Shown here: piece by piece, positions 31,601 to 37,689 of the stretch
How positions within the stretch are numbered: the stretch's first letter is position 1
Layout of the letters: every line of letters begins with the position of its first letter
Assembly: GCA_963970005.1 (NCBI GenBank)
Contig: CAXAMN010022696.1
Span: forward strand, 304,507-368,506
Source of the DNA: Durusdinium trenchii
Lineage: Eukaryota > Sar > Dinophyceae > Suessiales > Symbiodiniaceae
DNA length: 64,000 bases
Direction of reading: 5' to 3'
Notes under the pieces: model-generated
Seen by the model: the letters and a program-made list of their open reading frames with translations, nothing else
Told to the model about the DNA's origin: nothing
The model's database searches: none
Position numbers and translations under genes: made by a program

Positions 31601-34600
31601 CCTGATTGGACTGCAGGATCATTGCTTCATGCTGAAGTTTGAGGAGGCAGAAGCAGCCTGCAGGGCCTATGAGGTACGATGCAAGCGCGAACTGTGGTCA
31701 CTGCTTCGACCACAAGTGTATAATTATCCAAGAAGTTTCAACACTCTACTAGGAGCAAGGACGCTAGTAGTAGCTCCTGGCCTTACTACTACGAACAAGA
31801 AGCTATTAGAAACAAGAAGCTACTAGGGGCTCCTGGCATCGCTACTAGGAGCAAGGACGCTACTAGGGGCTACTAGGTTCCGATGTCCAAAAAGCTCCTA
31901 TCAAAAACCTGAAACCTTGGAGGCCATCGCTATTAGGAGCAAGAAGCTACCAGGAACAAGGGGCACGACTACTAGTAGCCAATAGCTAGTGAGAGTGTCC
32001 CTCCACAGCCGCAGGCTAACTCTCCCAGAGCCACACTGCGCCTGACATGTCAGGATTTGGGCCTCCGAGTGTTCTTTGCGCCAATGTTGAACGATGATGC
32101 TGCCACCAAGCAGGAAAGGATGATGCACAATAGAGATTGGTTTTGGTTCGGCTGAGTGTTGAGGAGTCACTGTAGATGTGTCCCGCCACCATATTGGGGC
32201 TTTGAGTCAGTTCTTGCACCCTGGTGACGACAGTAACTGTTTGCCGTCCAGAATTGCACCACAGTGGTTGGAGGACTATGGTAAACCGTGCCTGGTTGTT
32301 GCAAAATGTTATTTGTCAACGTATGGGACTTAGTGAGCCTGAGAGAAATGCAAGCCCAACTCCAGGAAAAAGGGGCAAGAAATCATCAAAGCGAACCTGT
32401 TTCCGCTCTGCTCATGTTCAGCACCTTGTTGGCTTGATTGTTCAACACACGGACTCACAGGAAGGCAAGACCTCCATCTGAAGCCAACTCGAACCGCCCT
32501 CCGTTTTCTTTGTTTGGACGGTTCATAACATACATCCTCATACTTCGTTTGCAATTAGGGGGTGGCCATTGCTTGTAGGTAGGAGGCCATTGCATGTTCT
32601 CTCTCCTTCGTATCTGCGAGGTTCTCTACGAAAACTACGTGCCAGTGGCCCTTGACGCCGAAGAGCGCAACGCCCAGGGCCAGGGTGGTGGCCTCGGACC
32701 TGAGGGACGCTGGCGCACCACGTCAGGGCCCAGCAACGAAGCCAAATGCCAAGCGAACCTGGCGCTTTGGGAGGACGGGAGGATACTCAAACCTGCAAAG
32801 GTTGAACGCAAACATCCTGGTGTGTCAGTGGCTGGTCAATGTTGGTGTTTCAATGCTCGAAGGGTGAAGATTCACTTGCTCTATTTGGATTTGGAGTCTG
32901 GAGTCTGCAAATCTTACCACCTACCAGCTGCAAGAACGCTTTTTTCCAGGAAGAGGAAGGCAGATGTCAAAGGAAGTCTGGAGGAAGTTGAGGTATGAAT
33001 GAAGGAAGGGAAGCTAAGGCACTGAAGGCACTAAGTTTCTATGCCCATAAACTCAAGATGAGACTTGCATACACCTCACTCCATGTTACGAGGCTTTGGC
33101 CTTTTGCAGGAGTGTGCTGAAAAGTTGCACGACCCTGCAAACGGCGTGAACATTGTTGTGGGCCCTGTCAGCCTTTTTTCATGCAGCCACCTAGTCGCAG
33201 CCAGAACAAGCATGCAGTACACGACGTGCTGCCCTTCGCTCGTGGCCACTGAAGTAAATTTATGGGTCCCAGTGCGCTGGGAAGACCATTACTTGCTTTT
33301 ATCTTGCTTTCACGTCAACATACAGAGTGCGACCGGTTGTTTTCACCTGTCTATCGCCAGAATCCATTATTCGCCAAAATGTTTCCGCAGTGTTTTGACA
33401 GATTCTTCAGGTGAGCAGCTCCTAAGGGGAGCTACAGACATCCGAAGAAAGTACAAGCTTAATGGACACATCCACGCTGCTTGGAGCATTGGTGTGAGAG
33501 CCATCGCTTGTTACGTGGGGTACTGGATGTAAGTTCATGTCTTTCAACGCTGAGCCCAACCGTGCATGTTGCAAAGGCTGAGCCCTTGTTGCTGGAGTCC
33601 ATCGCTAGTAGGTAGGAGGCCATCGCTATTAGGTAGGAGGACATCACTATTGGGCAGGCCATCGCTATTAGGTAGGAGGCTATTGCTCATAGGTAGGAGG
33701 CCATTCCATAATTAGTAGGTAGGAGGCCATTTCTAGTAGGTTGGAGGCCTTTGGACCTCAGCGCGCTCCACGACACCCCCAGGTCTTGGAATCACGGGCT
33801 CAAAGGCTTGAAGCCGCCCGCTGCTGGGCGTAGAGGGTGGAATGATCTTTGCATTTTGTGAGAGTCACCAGTCACCAGCTGATTCATGTCTAATGTTTCT
33901 TGGATGTGCCTTTGGCAACTTCGTGTCGCTGTCTTGTCTTCAGGGTCTTTCCAGGTAGAGGATGGTAGAGGAACGTCACCAACCCGAGGTCGTTTCAAGG
34001 CCCATGATGGCTCAGCTGTGTGGCTCGACTGCAAAGAGGCTACTGTATATAGTTGTTTGAATGTGTTCTATTCGCTGAGGGAGATCACTGTATTTACAAG
34101 TTCTCATGTTAAGTTTCCCTAACAACCTAGAAACCAAATCATTAGCGTGAGCTATCCTGCGTCCATACTAGTAGCTTAAGTAAGGTGCTAGTTACCTACC
34201 TCACCTCTACACGGCCTCACCCCCTACAGTGCTAGGAGAGAGGAACGGGCTAAAAGAAACAAACACTGTTTGTGTTCTGTTCGCTAAGAGGGGGAGAGTT
34301 CTTTAGTCGAACTCTTCTGTGAATGAGTGTGCTAGAGTGTATCATTGAGTGTGCCTTGATGATCCTTGGTTCTTAATCTTCAATGTATTCGTCTTGCTGG
34401 CGTGGCAATTTGAGATCCAATGTCCAGCAGTGGGTCATATTGGGTAAAGGGCAAGGCCCATTGAATGCCTATCGCCTACCAGTAGCTCAGGCTAGATTCT
34501 GGCCATAGAGGAACACAACTGCTTGGCGGTTTGCGCCGGACTTTTGACACCCTTTGCCTTTGCCGTTGCTGTCAGCGTCGGCACCTCGAGGCGTTTCTTA

Positions 34601-37600
34601 GATTCCACCGGCTTCCTCCATGTGCCAAGCACGACCACGTCGCTGGCTCATTGCTGCTCCTGGGTGAGAACACTAATTGGACCTTGGACAAATAGGCCGG
34701 TGAACCCCAGACTTTTCCATGTGGCAAGATGCTTGCAAGATGACCAAACATGACCAAACCACGCCGATCCACACCGCATGCCAGAATGACTTCAATATCG
34801 CTAGGCTGCAGTATCTGTAGCAGCTCACAGCCCAGAGAGATTTTGTGGATCTATTCAAATCCATTTGCTGAGATTGGCCAGGCTATCACTTATCAATTGG
34901 TTTGCTCTTGGGTTGGAGGCCATCGCTAGTAGGTTGGAGGCCATCGCTAATAGGTAGGAGGCCACCGCTCTTAGGTTGGAGGCCATTCTGTCCCTCATCC
35001 TGCTCCATCCCAGGTTGGCTGGAAGAGGCGGAGATGCAATTGATTGCCCAACGTGGAGCGGCGATTGTGCACAACCCGGCCACTCGCATCATCTCACACG
35101 GGAAATTGGGACGTGGGGCATTTGGATTGGCACTTGCCTGTCAAGACACCGGGAAGGGTGCGTTTCATATCGTTTCATTGATGATTTGTTGTACGGATTT
35201 TTATACTGATCAATTGCAGACACGGGTGGGAGGAAATGTCCGGGCATTTTGCCTTCCGCTCGTTGTATTGCAGCGACATCGTCGCGAATGGACCTTCCTG
35301 AATGGTCCTGAATGCTTGTCCGGTAGATTTTGGTAGCGCAATGTGCAATGTATAGGCCATCACTATTAGGTTGGAGGGAGGCCATCGCTATTAGTAACAA
35401 GGCATGGCTACTAGTAGCTAGGGCATTTCTACTAGTAGCAAGGACGCTTCTAGGTTAGAGGCCATCGCTAGGTTGGAGTCACTGAGGTCTCCAACCTGAG
35501 ATCCTTGGAATGGGCACAGCTGCCGCCTTCGAGTCGATGAATCAGGGGTGGTGGACGGATGTTTTTTTTTGTTTTTTTTCTCGCCAAGTCATGGGAATTA
35601 AATGCTACGTCAACATCATGCCATACCTTTGCAGCCTTTGCACCATGACGTTTCAAACCTTTAATTCCAAGGATTGGGTTCTGGCATTTGACGCTTGGAT
35701 GGCGTTTGGAACCTACTTGTTCTGAGACACCACAAGGAAGTGAAGGAAGGAGACATTGGAAATTCTTGGCGAAGGATTTGCTGCTCTGTATGCCACAGGA
35801 CTAGTCACCCCCTTAATGTGGAATTGGAACATACAAGAACATGGCTCACGAAAACTGTTGGCATCCTGTAGCAGCGTTCTTGTGCGAAGTCTTGGAAGTG
35901 AAACTGAAACTCGTAGAGTCCTTGTAGGAGCCTGTAGTCGTACAGGGTTTTATAAAGGAGCTGAGCTGTGTCTACATTCTACATATTTCAGTAAAGGTGA
36001 GACTGGCAAGGCAACGTTCGCCGGAACCTCGAGCAGAAGGTCCCTGTGGCCATTGGGATTGATGGTGCTATGTCCTCAGATGGTCAGGCCAGCCGGGGGC
36101 AAAGGACTTGGCTTCCTTTCTTTGTTCCACACCTGCTTCCCATGGGTGGCTTAAAGACACAAAACACATCAATGCTGTTAATAGCTTAGCAGCTAATCAG
36201 CTAATCAAAATCCTGTCAGATGCTCTCAGGCAGTGCCTGAATACCGCAACAGCCTGAGCGGATGAAGTCACGACAGCATGGCGCAGCACAGTGAACAGTG
36301 CGATTCTCTGCGCAGTCGCATCGCAAGTGTCCCGTTGGCAAACCTGTGACATGTCGAGCAGCCCCTCATGTCCTGCATGTTGACGGAGCTCGATTCGGAT
36401 AAGAGTGTTATGCATCAAATTTCACGGACTTGACGTTTGCCCACACTATCCCAGGTTACTAGACCAGCAGCAGGCAAAGGCGTTTTTTCCTACTACCCCT
36501 TGCATCCCCCTTCGCTATTTGGTGCCAGAAGTCCACGGGAAACATTCCGGGATTATGTTCGAAGAAGCTCTGATATACACCAGAACTGAGGCCCCATGGA
36601 AAGACTCAGACAATGGATTCAAGCCTCCACCCGCTCCAGCAAAGAGGACAAAGAGGCAATCATAAAGAGACCTTCGTTTGGCACTTACGTAGAGTCCAAC
36701 GATGCACCCCTGAGGCCTGTAAGGAGAACCCACACATCCACACACACACGCACGCACACTCACACACTCTTGGATGCGTCGAACGGAATGTGGCTAGAAA
36801 CGCGTGCTGGATTTTGTGTCAAAGCCTGCGTTGCTTCTGGTACAAGCTTGCGTATTTGCTTCAAATCGAAAGCCAGCATGGTGGAAACAAACAGCAAGTT
36901 CACCAAAAGCCAAGCCTTGATCCTTTGCCACAAGCGGTCGAAGGCTCCGCAAGAAAGAACATCTCGCCGTCCATTCACCCTTCTTCCAAAGGCAAACCGT
37001 TGTGGGGGTTCCAGGGCAGTTGGAAACCCTTAGCTTTTAGGAGAACATGAGTGGGCCACATTCTATGCGACTGAGGGAACCTGTGTTTGCATTGATCAAG
37101 CATCACTTCCGCAACATTCACAATATTCGCAGAACGAGAAGGATTGCTGGAATCACCTTGTTCAACTGTGGTAAGAAGGCGATGTAGTTCAACTAGCTAA
37201 CTAGCTAACTAAGTAACTACTTAACCAACCAACCCACCTCCAAGATTGCTTATGAATGGGCATTTGAATGTTTAGGTTTGTTTCGATAATCAATGGAACA
37301 ACTCAACTGTTCAACACTGTCCCATATGAGAGGCACGCTTTTCAGAGATCAAGCGATGTCCAGCATCCAATCAATGCACAATCGCTCAGCATGGCATGAC
37401 AGTCTTTCCTGGTGTGGGCAAAACACCCAGCAAAGAAACACATAGAAACATTCTCACCTGCAAATTGCCCTGACTAGCAAGGCTCTTTTCTTTGCGAACG
37501 TGGCTTATGCACACGTCAACCAACAAGAGCAGTCTTTTTTCTTGTGCTCCTTGCTTCCAGGACATGACGGAGGCGCTGAAGCTCTCCTGTTTGTTATCAC

Positions 37601-37689
37601 CGCTCACTAGCACCGACTACCACAAATGGCTCACCACTCGGGAAACCCTGCGCATGGCTTCTGAAGGGGGCTGCTTGAATATGCTTAAA
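16533..37689 (+). CDS. Metal-dependent amidohydrolase (ATZ/TRZ/SAH-deaminase-like), multi-exon gene
   Basis: Exons read by eye: 16533-16643, 16863-16944, 17239-17334, 29226-29327, 29544-~29640, 31617-31673, 33110-33161, 33411-33491, 34576 or 34591-34651, 35014-35085, 36011-36087, 37561-37689. Phases agree at most joins; donors are mainly GC, with GT and GA. All metal ligands of the family are found: 'GFVNAHTHS' (exon 4), 'GHIHAAWS' (exon 8), 'LAHCWLEEAEM' across exons 9/10, then 'VHNPAT', and 'IGIDGAMSSDGQ' (exon 11). The N-terminus is a hydrophobic Ala-rich anchor followed by Arg/Lys. The family hydrolyses C-N or C-Cl bonds of purines, pterins or triazines; the substrate is not predictable. 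Pieces are missing after exons 8, 10 and 12, and the C-terminus was not securely found. An 11.4-kb LINE and a PPR copy sit in its introns. Confidence 0.75.
16863..16944 (+). CDS. Amidohydrolase exon 2
   Basis: Acceptor CTGCAG|G, then 'LLRSVSILDTLSPNG' and 'REVDVLLG', matching the N-terminal beta-sandwich start of amidohydrolases. The GC donor after 16944 joins in phase to exon 3. Confidence 0.6.
17239..17334 (+). CDS. Amidohydrolase exon 3
   Basis: 'SGKIDLVAAP' followed by 'GVIDGKNKLLMPG': the beta-sandwich strand and the conserved '(V)ID..G..(V/L)MPG' that precedes the HxH motif. The GC donor at 17335 splits the Gly codon, completed in exon 4 almost 12 kb away because of the LINE insertion. 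Confidence 0.72.
17397..17545. repeat. CTAG-type ~21-bp repeat array
   Basis: Several units with cores CTACTAGGAGCAAG and GGGGCTCCTGGC, inside intron 3 of the amidohydrolase. A further GGCCTCCAACC-type array lies at about 17707-17780, next to the LINE insertion site. Confidence 0.75.
17794..17806. repeat. LINE target-site duplication, left
   Basis: TCACCACCCCAGA occurs here and again at 29195-29207, directly after the A-rich tail of the LINE. A 13-bp perfect duplication is typical of target-primed reverse transcription. Confidence 0.85.
18080..19038 (+). CDS. LINE ORF1: zinc-ribbon and coiled-coil RNA-binding protein, frameshifted
   Basis: Start taken at ATG 18080 ('MPQSMVNGAAWRCECG'). A zinc-ribbon-like cluster 'CECG...CAGC' is followed by a Lys/Asn-rich basic stretch and a long coiled coil ('KLERQIAAARKEVDLLDSRW', about 18630-18790). 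That frame stops at 18793. The coiled coil continues in the next frame ('KELESLREEIRRSAANV') to TGA at 19036-19038, so one indel in the AAAAG run near 18785 splits the ORF. LINE ORF1 proteins bind and chaperone the element RNA; that role is inferred from position and build. Confidence 0.65.
19039..20231 (+). CDS. LINE ORF2, N-terminal part with hydrophobic segments
   Basis: An open frame continuing directly after the ORF1 stop (frame of 18702-20231); no in-frame ATG marks its start. Two hydrophobic stretches ('APFGLLWGLGVWGFPLIAPW' and 'GWLAVLFYFLAPFCAQGVG') suggest membrane segments. A globular part with several Cys ('IGACLECQLGAAF') and an acidic end ('NEDEDDLSD') follow. I recognise no family. 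It overlaps the next frame at 20179-20231, so a frameshift, by mutation or programmed, links it to the rest of ORF2. Confidence 0.45.
20179..22119 (+). CDS. LINE ORF2, repeated-module region (first part)
   Basis: A 646-codon open frame. It contains the module 'EIARNGVLVNQ...FRPGDLLLIRAH' (about 20790-20885), whose pattern NGV-(x)-GD-(hydrophobic) recurs twice downstream. A second domain ('VRPQPTPWQAQDLDG...LLAVPRALRAYEVAVL', then 'LLQIVGLDQDC') resembles a domain at 23260-23590. It ends at TAG 22117-22119, after which the reading continues in another frame. No database family recognised. Confidence 0.5.
   Translation: MGAVAHTQGPGQSKEEHDGGFFMQLNTETTPPNTLSTRSPEVTVSLASSGPPPVDRPLHYTNLEANICEVRRFLLGYWRGLPWRSMPQHLLVHCMAFNGHATRTQEVQCPVETFLAPHPFRDLGSWCQVQGQPMNVDHFRVFPLAYEIYQNIPSLLMVENCRGMDVPIAVRYESPEHVLLLTYVATQSLQVYNIIQWVGLHADINYDLEIARNGVLVNQYRMTTFRPGDLLLIRAHPYDGSTTETGFSSGSMPGSSQVTWSSQEGSGDGSLQLQFPQIAEEEMVDDDHVGFFQWRGPPFHGANPRTPQPGQAPGRTPDEALWEVNTRMHGLDLIQHDMGAFLWARERWPPLIIHATWVNGYFVEPMGEGGISQRELIVAVRRAVQNAVPPWEMLEFGFVRPQPTPWQAQDLDGMHLLAVPRALRAYEVAVLLVIEQIRDGRSTITLRPLLATRRQNKWSLLQIVGLDQDCADQVCSVRCGAIHPLGSQWVLLESWMRIDIEVGEYQDQCGEPLARMDLGSPPIHEDTSTFGDAASFLQFPFSGSSRPNHDDGTLMMLEEEEMTSFSQAPLDVPELPVEVAVLADWEVTRVWAAAVDAGFLRLFREPDRERTLTVYNLVDSDTSNVPYRICKMASGISKLFGLTLRW
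22113..22450 (+). CDS. LINE ORF2, second NGV/GD module in a shifted frame
   Basis: This short frame carries 'MRIEHNGVLLQPFHRLIVQ' followed by 'HGDVLTIVVSRR', clearly related to the modules before and after it. Flanking frame changes near 22110 and 22450 restore the original frame, so two indels, or one local error, interrupt ORF2 here. Confidence 0.5.
22450..29127 (+). CDS. LINE ORF2 main part: RNase H, APE endonuclease, reverse transcriptase, zinc fingers
   Basis: The open frame (22402-29127, 2,241 codons) begins with a third module ('SLWHNGVAV...VEAGDYFFVKA'). RNase H (24412-24840) has all four acidic positions: 'YLDGSK', 'GEIAAQM', 'FDSDSA', 'GNEAADVLA'. APE endonuclease (about 25069-25770) shows 'LQETRL', 'GDFNARVG', 'TYTW...RLDYV' and 'DHLAT'; its first ~20 residues look shortened. 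RT (about 26540-27640) shows 'GKASGPDG', 'FVDLRAAF', 'GSRPGSPLAD' and 'WADDLA'. Two zinc fingers follow (28316-28487: 'CHCGQGF...H...H' and 'CPVCLRHYW...H'). Together these would nick the target, copy the RNA and remove the template strand. Stop is TAG at 29125. Confidence 0.88.
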   Translation, partial: TLPWMGRLRSMDGWQFFMLVPTYMREGEYLCLRPGRNPPGGMGILRGAINFYHDERWLRRQMRRLWVDFRERAFMQVQLHPTAYVSTLLQKFALLVVVDLGPPGTNTPVVMESSDEDSIPLLSTHILAFRLWRQTSRPRLLHIWRTWQQDEELRPVSLWHNGVAVEQDDDFPVEAGDYFFVKAAPRGCKRPRLDQQIARMSRQMVSGRSLMQRHRIRREISDVYEVYQRYSPFPSIFRCAPGHWLTGLRSCILDHLGAMWLDTDRTNALILEVKPQPAGRPMGEKMVVLAMPGSYMPTQSVILVGLYFSDVQYKQVLVIPHLLTRLQFIQELGLTKECGKYGISRCLIQVGFAPWEQQDPHARLLAHSSYLQVWVDGQDPGSCQDNAPDEGMSSQESDDQALLQVTWPGQEVLALQKLSPPGNPVRFHPWVEDDEDEAGGGHYDPRCDNDFWLEFIQGTTNTSRASVHAENETHVEAVRSQQAALPLQNSTYSQEATKMEEMRSSAEVGRQLSAFVDNFLATLDGEVCHNPFVMQFCKDLNADTFQDAHTWLDQNEWVGENGEVNNNLPLQTDAEIDNKKVPLRLEEILGTTFAPCSTFGSEGPGIDFREACEALNWFNTHVVQPHFNQQLRWHDHSYPWISLPQWQLQEVKELWFYLDGSKDEYGTGAAVTLWAWGEEWMWGGSLQHHLHGEIDAYHGEIAAQMMALKWVHDLFRTVGRSWSAKPAVHFCFDSDSAAGVVFGLYSSTDPQCQKARALMHMVQVAHDILVEPHHTKAHLGHPGNEAADVLAKHAAINRFRTDAFWEGFRCEETLPNMWTQSFWLLYRRDLREFWHGHRLILPRPQKEADEEVAATLAGWQDQRAPGAEVALKGTIMSCNVLNIALAALQETRLKNLAFRDDHYMIRCHPAERGHGGVMLALNTLFFQIIEADGQVRRIHEDQWTVVASSHRFILTRLWTGSVDLLIANLHVPHSGHTVAELTDFWETFQRAIPDHLRGKEMILMGDFNARVGQVTSTAIGAWGGDDESIAGGLLHEFLLRQGLFLPATFEGIHEGPTYTWIHRNGAKARLDYVAIPLKWTTTRLRTWNDFGLQAHQHLHDHLATCMQLTATIGGSPELTRSRRAPPREKLDALHGPFVMRQVVDTMAPIPWNLDMHQHAHELVKRFNQGIQTVLPLRGRFHRKPYLATDTKDAIIVKAAWRKTMLQLQTWMKQHSLRTCFCAWAQSAQSPSWEWLAAFERLMGRHWAHAMKHFRQVRNQTTTLLRRDANHFFDQLKQSWGEVDCSGSTRELWQKVKMYLPKMQMRREVRSAQQQEAMREQWEPHLCLLEAGTPTQLKELYEEVLAKPQEKEENCVHHFADLPTLTAIEVSLRRTKPGKASGPDGLESTWLHCAAGAMGTWVYDAVLKMMYTMNEPIQWKGGTLYMLPKVIQPTEPSQFRGVMLLGVLVRRIHALFRDALMAQVSEQSPPGQLGGFPHQECLFGSLYVRTLMRRAYQAKLPSAILFVDLRAAFHSLVRELVLGKDLGGHVDLMALQETLKKEGFEDDLIHKMTHSHGVLPEGPLKALMRELHGYTWSTIHGRGVRTARGSRPGSPLADALFHCLMSPIVAKIETHLQARPQQRHARETLGTQAVQVVWADDLAVPLLAMSNAGMEAEIKYAFGVVFDIFHEYGMTLNTSRGKTEVLVTYAGPEARAFPERLRREPQMTVQVGTSSSTMCLVLGNAYKHLGTTMAAAGRLHLEVKRRVGQAWGAFRQLARPVFLNKALKESTRIFLLETLVFTKLLYGCGSWNGLTLADEHKLSVCYLGLLRRTLGQVKTHDAEVLSDLAILQRTGCAPIMVRISRQRFLLVARVARFAPSFVHEELLREEAEMAQSWRGMVTEDLGWLHAMVDLSTWGTTLPALWEAWQHQKPGWQHVLRKAVQKYRCIMHLLHTAPVERGEEEETLQDLWMKVHCKCHCGQGFASLKALRMHQTTAHSWRTPISGYLHGATCPVCLRHYWTKNRLRIHLRYVSRKGIGNICASWLQTFGVSEEAREGLPADSFVALKGACRVEAVQLHGPRVFGATVDDVTTLEQNFLDLKEELERSGVSFHPDPDFLQAIGEECAQAAATGNAVQTFYQQWEDVDMGILLGMVFLWGTQGDLDERGMHWWRTCLMSEPQGRTLVQLHDWAVMIQKAWQVHNERPSRPPYRGPQKGLDGLHRARIPFCSEVATINGDSADVLSLI
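29195..29207. repeat. LINE target-site duplication, right
   Basis: TCACCACCCCAGA, identical to 17794-17806. It is followed after about 18 bp by the acceptor of amidohydrolase exon 4. Confidence 0.85.
29226..29327 (+). CDS. Amidohydrolase exon 4 (HxH metal site)
   Basis: Acceptor GGCCAG|GC, then 'GFVNAHTHSTQMLGRG' and 'SPLPLDLWILQM': the signature first metal-binding site of the family, HxH. The GC donor at 29328 joins in phase to exon 5. Confidence 0.82.
29544..29640 (+). CDS. Amidohydrolase exon 5
   Basis: Acceptor TTTTTAG|GT, then 'AAVEKFESRAKAAYVAALFC' and 'GVECLMSGG', equivalent to the helix and strand '..A...LLE.L.SGvT' of the family. The 3' end is uncertain; a GC donor after 'GGRF' would fit the phase of exon 6. 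Confidence 0.6.
29755..29820. repeat. GGCCTCCAACC-type repeat units
   Basis: Three to four units with core TAGCGATGGCCTCCAACC, the reverse complement of the GGTTGGAGGCCATCGCTA form found elsewhere. Confidence 0.7.
30085..30850 (+). pseudogene. PPR gene copy C, interrupted by an assembly gap
   Basis: It starts ATG GCG AAG like copy A and matches it up to the gap (30145-30544), then resumes within the last PPR exon ('TCERWQRAGLVLETISSW') and stops at TAG near 30640. A further PPR exon follows after TGCACTCAG (30780-30850: 'RLTPDGIGYSIVIDSC'). Upstream, unlike copy A, the frame stays open through 'AAWLFVVAAMLTLRTAALPC', a possible targeting leader. With exactly 400 Ns, function cannot be judged. 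It lies between exons 5 and 6 of the amidohydrolase, same strand. Confidence 0.6.
30145..30544. other. Assembly gap (400 N)
   Basis: Exactly 400 unknown bases. About 1.3 kb of PPR sequence would be expected between the flanks if copy C resembles copy A, so the gap size is probably a placeholder. Confidence 0.99.
30866..30965. repeat. CTAG-type ~21-bp repeat array
   Basis: Four or more units (CTCCTAGTAGCGTCCTTG type). They begin about 60 bp after the last PPR exon of copy C. Confidence 0.75.
31000..31616. other. Intronic sequence without recognised function
   Basis: An open stretch at about 30966-31140 on the + strand ('NWVDFRERLLPEFRE') looks mildly protein-like but matches nothing I know and has no clear splice sites. 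The rest shows no signal. Confidence 0.3.
31617..31673 (+). CDS. Amidohydrolase exon 6
   Basis: Acceptor CTGCAG|G and donor GAG|GTACGA. The 19 codons read 'DHCFMLKFEEAEAACRAYE'. The phase is 0 on both sides and continues into exon 7 ('ECAEKLHDPANG'). Confidence 0.6.
31740..31990. repeat. CTAG-type repeat array with an embedded 52-bp dispersed repeat
   Basis: About ten ~21-bp units. At 31876-31927 lies a 52-bp sequence that occurs in inverted orientation at 58647-58698 with one mismatch. Confidence 0.8.
31991..33109. other. Intronic sequence, one weak exon candidate
   Basis: At about 32650-32870 two frames are open and protein-like ('ALDAEERNAQGQGG' or 'RVVASDLRDAGAPR'), but neither fits the amidohydrolase. 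Nothing else is supported. Confidence 0.3.
33110..33161 (+). CDS. Amidohydrolase exon 7
   Basis: Acceptor TTTTGCAG|G, then 'ECAEKLHDPANGVNIVV'. A GC donor after 33161 gives phase 1, matching exon 8; a GT donor at 33167 is the alternative. Confidence 0.5.
33411..33491 (+). CDS. Amidohydrolase exon 8 (third metal ligand)
   Basis: Acceptor TTCTTCAG|GT, then 'EQLLRGATDIRRKYKLNG' and 'HIHAAWS', the family's strand with the metal-binding His. Donor G|GTGTGAG. Confidence 0.6.
33586..33760. repeat. GGAGGCCATCGCTA-type repeat array
   Basis: Six or more units of 20-23 bp (AGGTAGGAGGCCATCGCTAT type), degenerate. Confidence 0.75.
33761..34575. other. Intronic sequence with dispersed repeat
   Basis: It contains one copy (34110-34225) of a dispersed repeat with core ATTAGCGTGAGCTATCCTGC, also present at about 51550-51660. 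An amidohydrolase exon between exons 8 and 9 is expected here but I could not place it. Confidence 0.4.
34576..34651 (+). CDS. Amidohydrolase exon 9
   Basis: 'RRFLDSTGFLHVPSTTTSLA' then His and the first base of a Cys codon; the GC donor at 34652 joins to exon 10 as 'LAHCWLEEAEM'. The start may be 34576 or 34591, both after AG. Confidence 0.6.
34908..34990. repeat. Tandem 21-bp GGAGGCCATCGCTA repeat
   Basis: Four near-perfect tandem units of 21 bp, the clearest example of the unit length. It lies 25 bp before the exon 10 acceptor. Confidence 0.85.
35014..35085 (+). CDS. Amidohydrolase exon 10
   Basis: 'WLEEAEMQLIAQRGAAIVHN' followed by 'PAT': the family's 'HNP' segment. The GC donor at 35086 matches the phase of exon 11, though the loop that normally follows 'HNP' is then short. 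Confidence 0.7.
35086..36010. other. Intron with repeats
   Basis: A CTAG/GGAGGCC array lies at about 35350-35480; otherwise no signal. Confidence 0.4.
36011..36087 (+). CDS. Amidohydrolase exon 11 (catalytic Asp)
   Basis: 'NLEQKVPVAIGIDGAMSSDG' corresponds to the family's 'G..V.LGTDG...nd', with the metal-binding Asp. GC donor after CAG at 36087, phase 0. Confidence 0.75.
36088..37560. other. Intron, no further gene seen
   Basis: A CA-rich simple repeat lies at about 36735-36770. An 86-codon frame (36405-36665) and overlapping frames on both strands show no family match. Confidence 0.4.
37561..37689 (+). CDS. Amidohydrolase exon 12
   Basis: Acceptor GCTTCCAG|G, then 'DMTEALKLSCLLSPLTSTDY' and 'TRETLRMASEGGCLNML', matching the family's helices '..M..A.LL.R' and 'A..MAT.GGA..LG'. 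A GT donor is likely near 37690. The exon with the usual 'G.L..GK.ADL' was not found. Confidence 0.72.

Noticed and set aside
32594-32998. 135-codon + strand frame as an extra amidohydrolase exon
   Set aside because: Exons 6 and 7 already join in phase 0 without it, and its sequence does not resemble the family.
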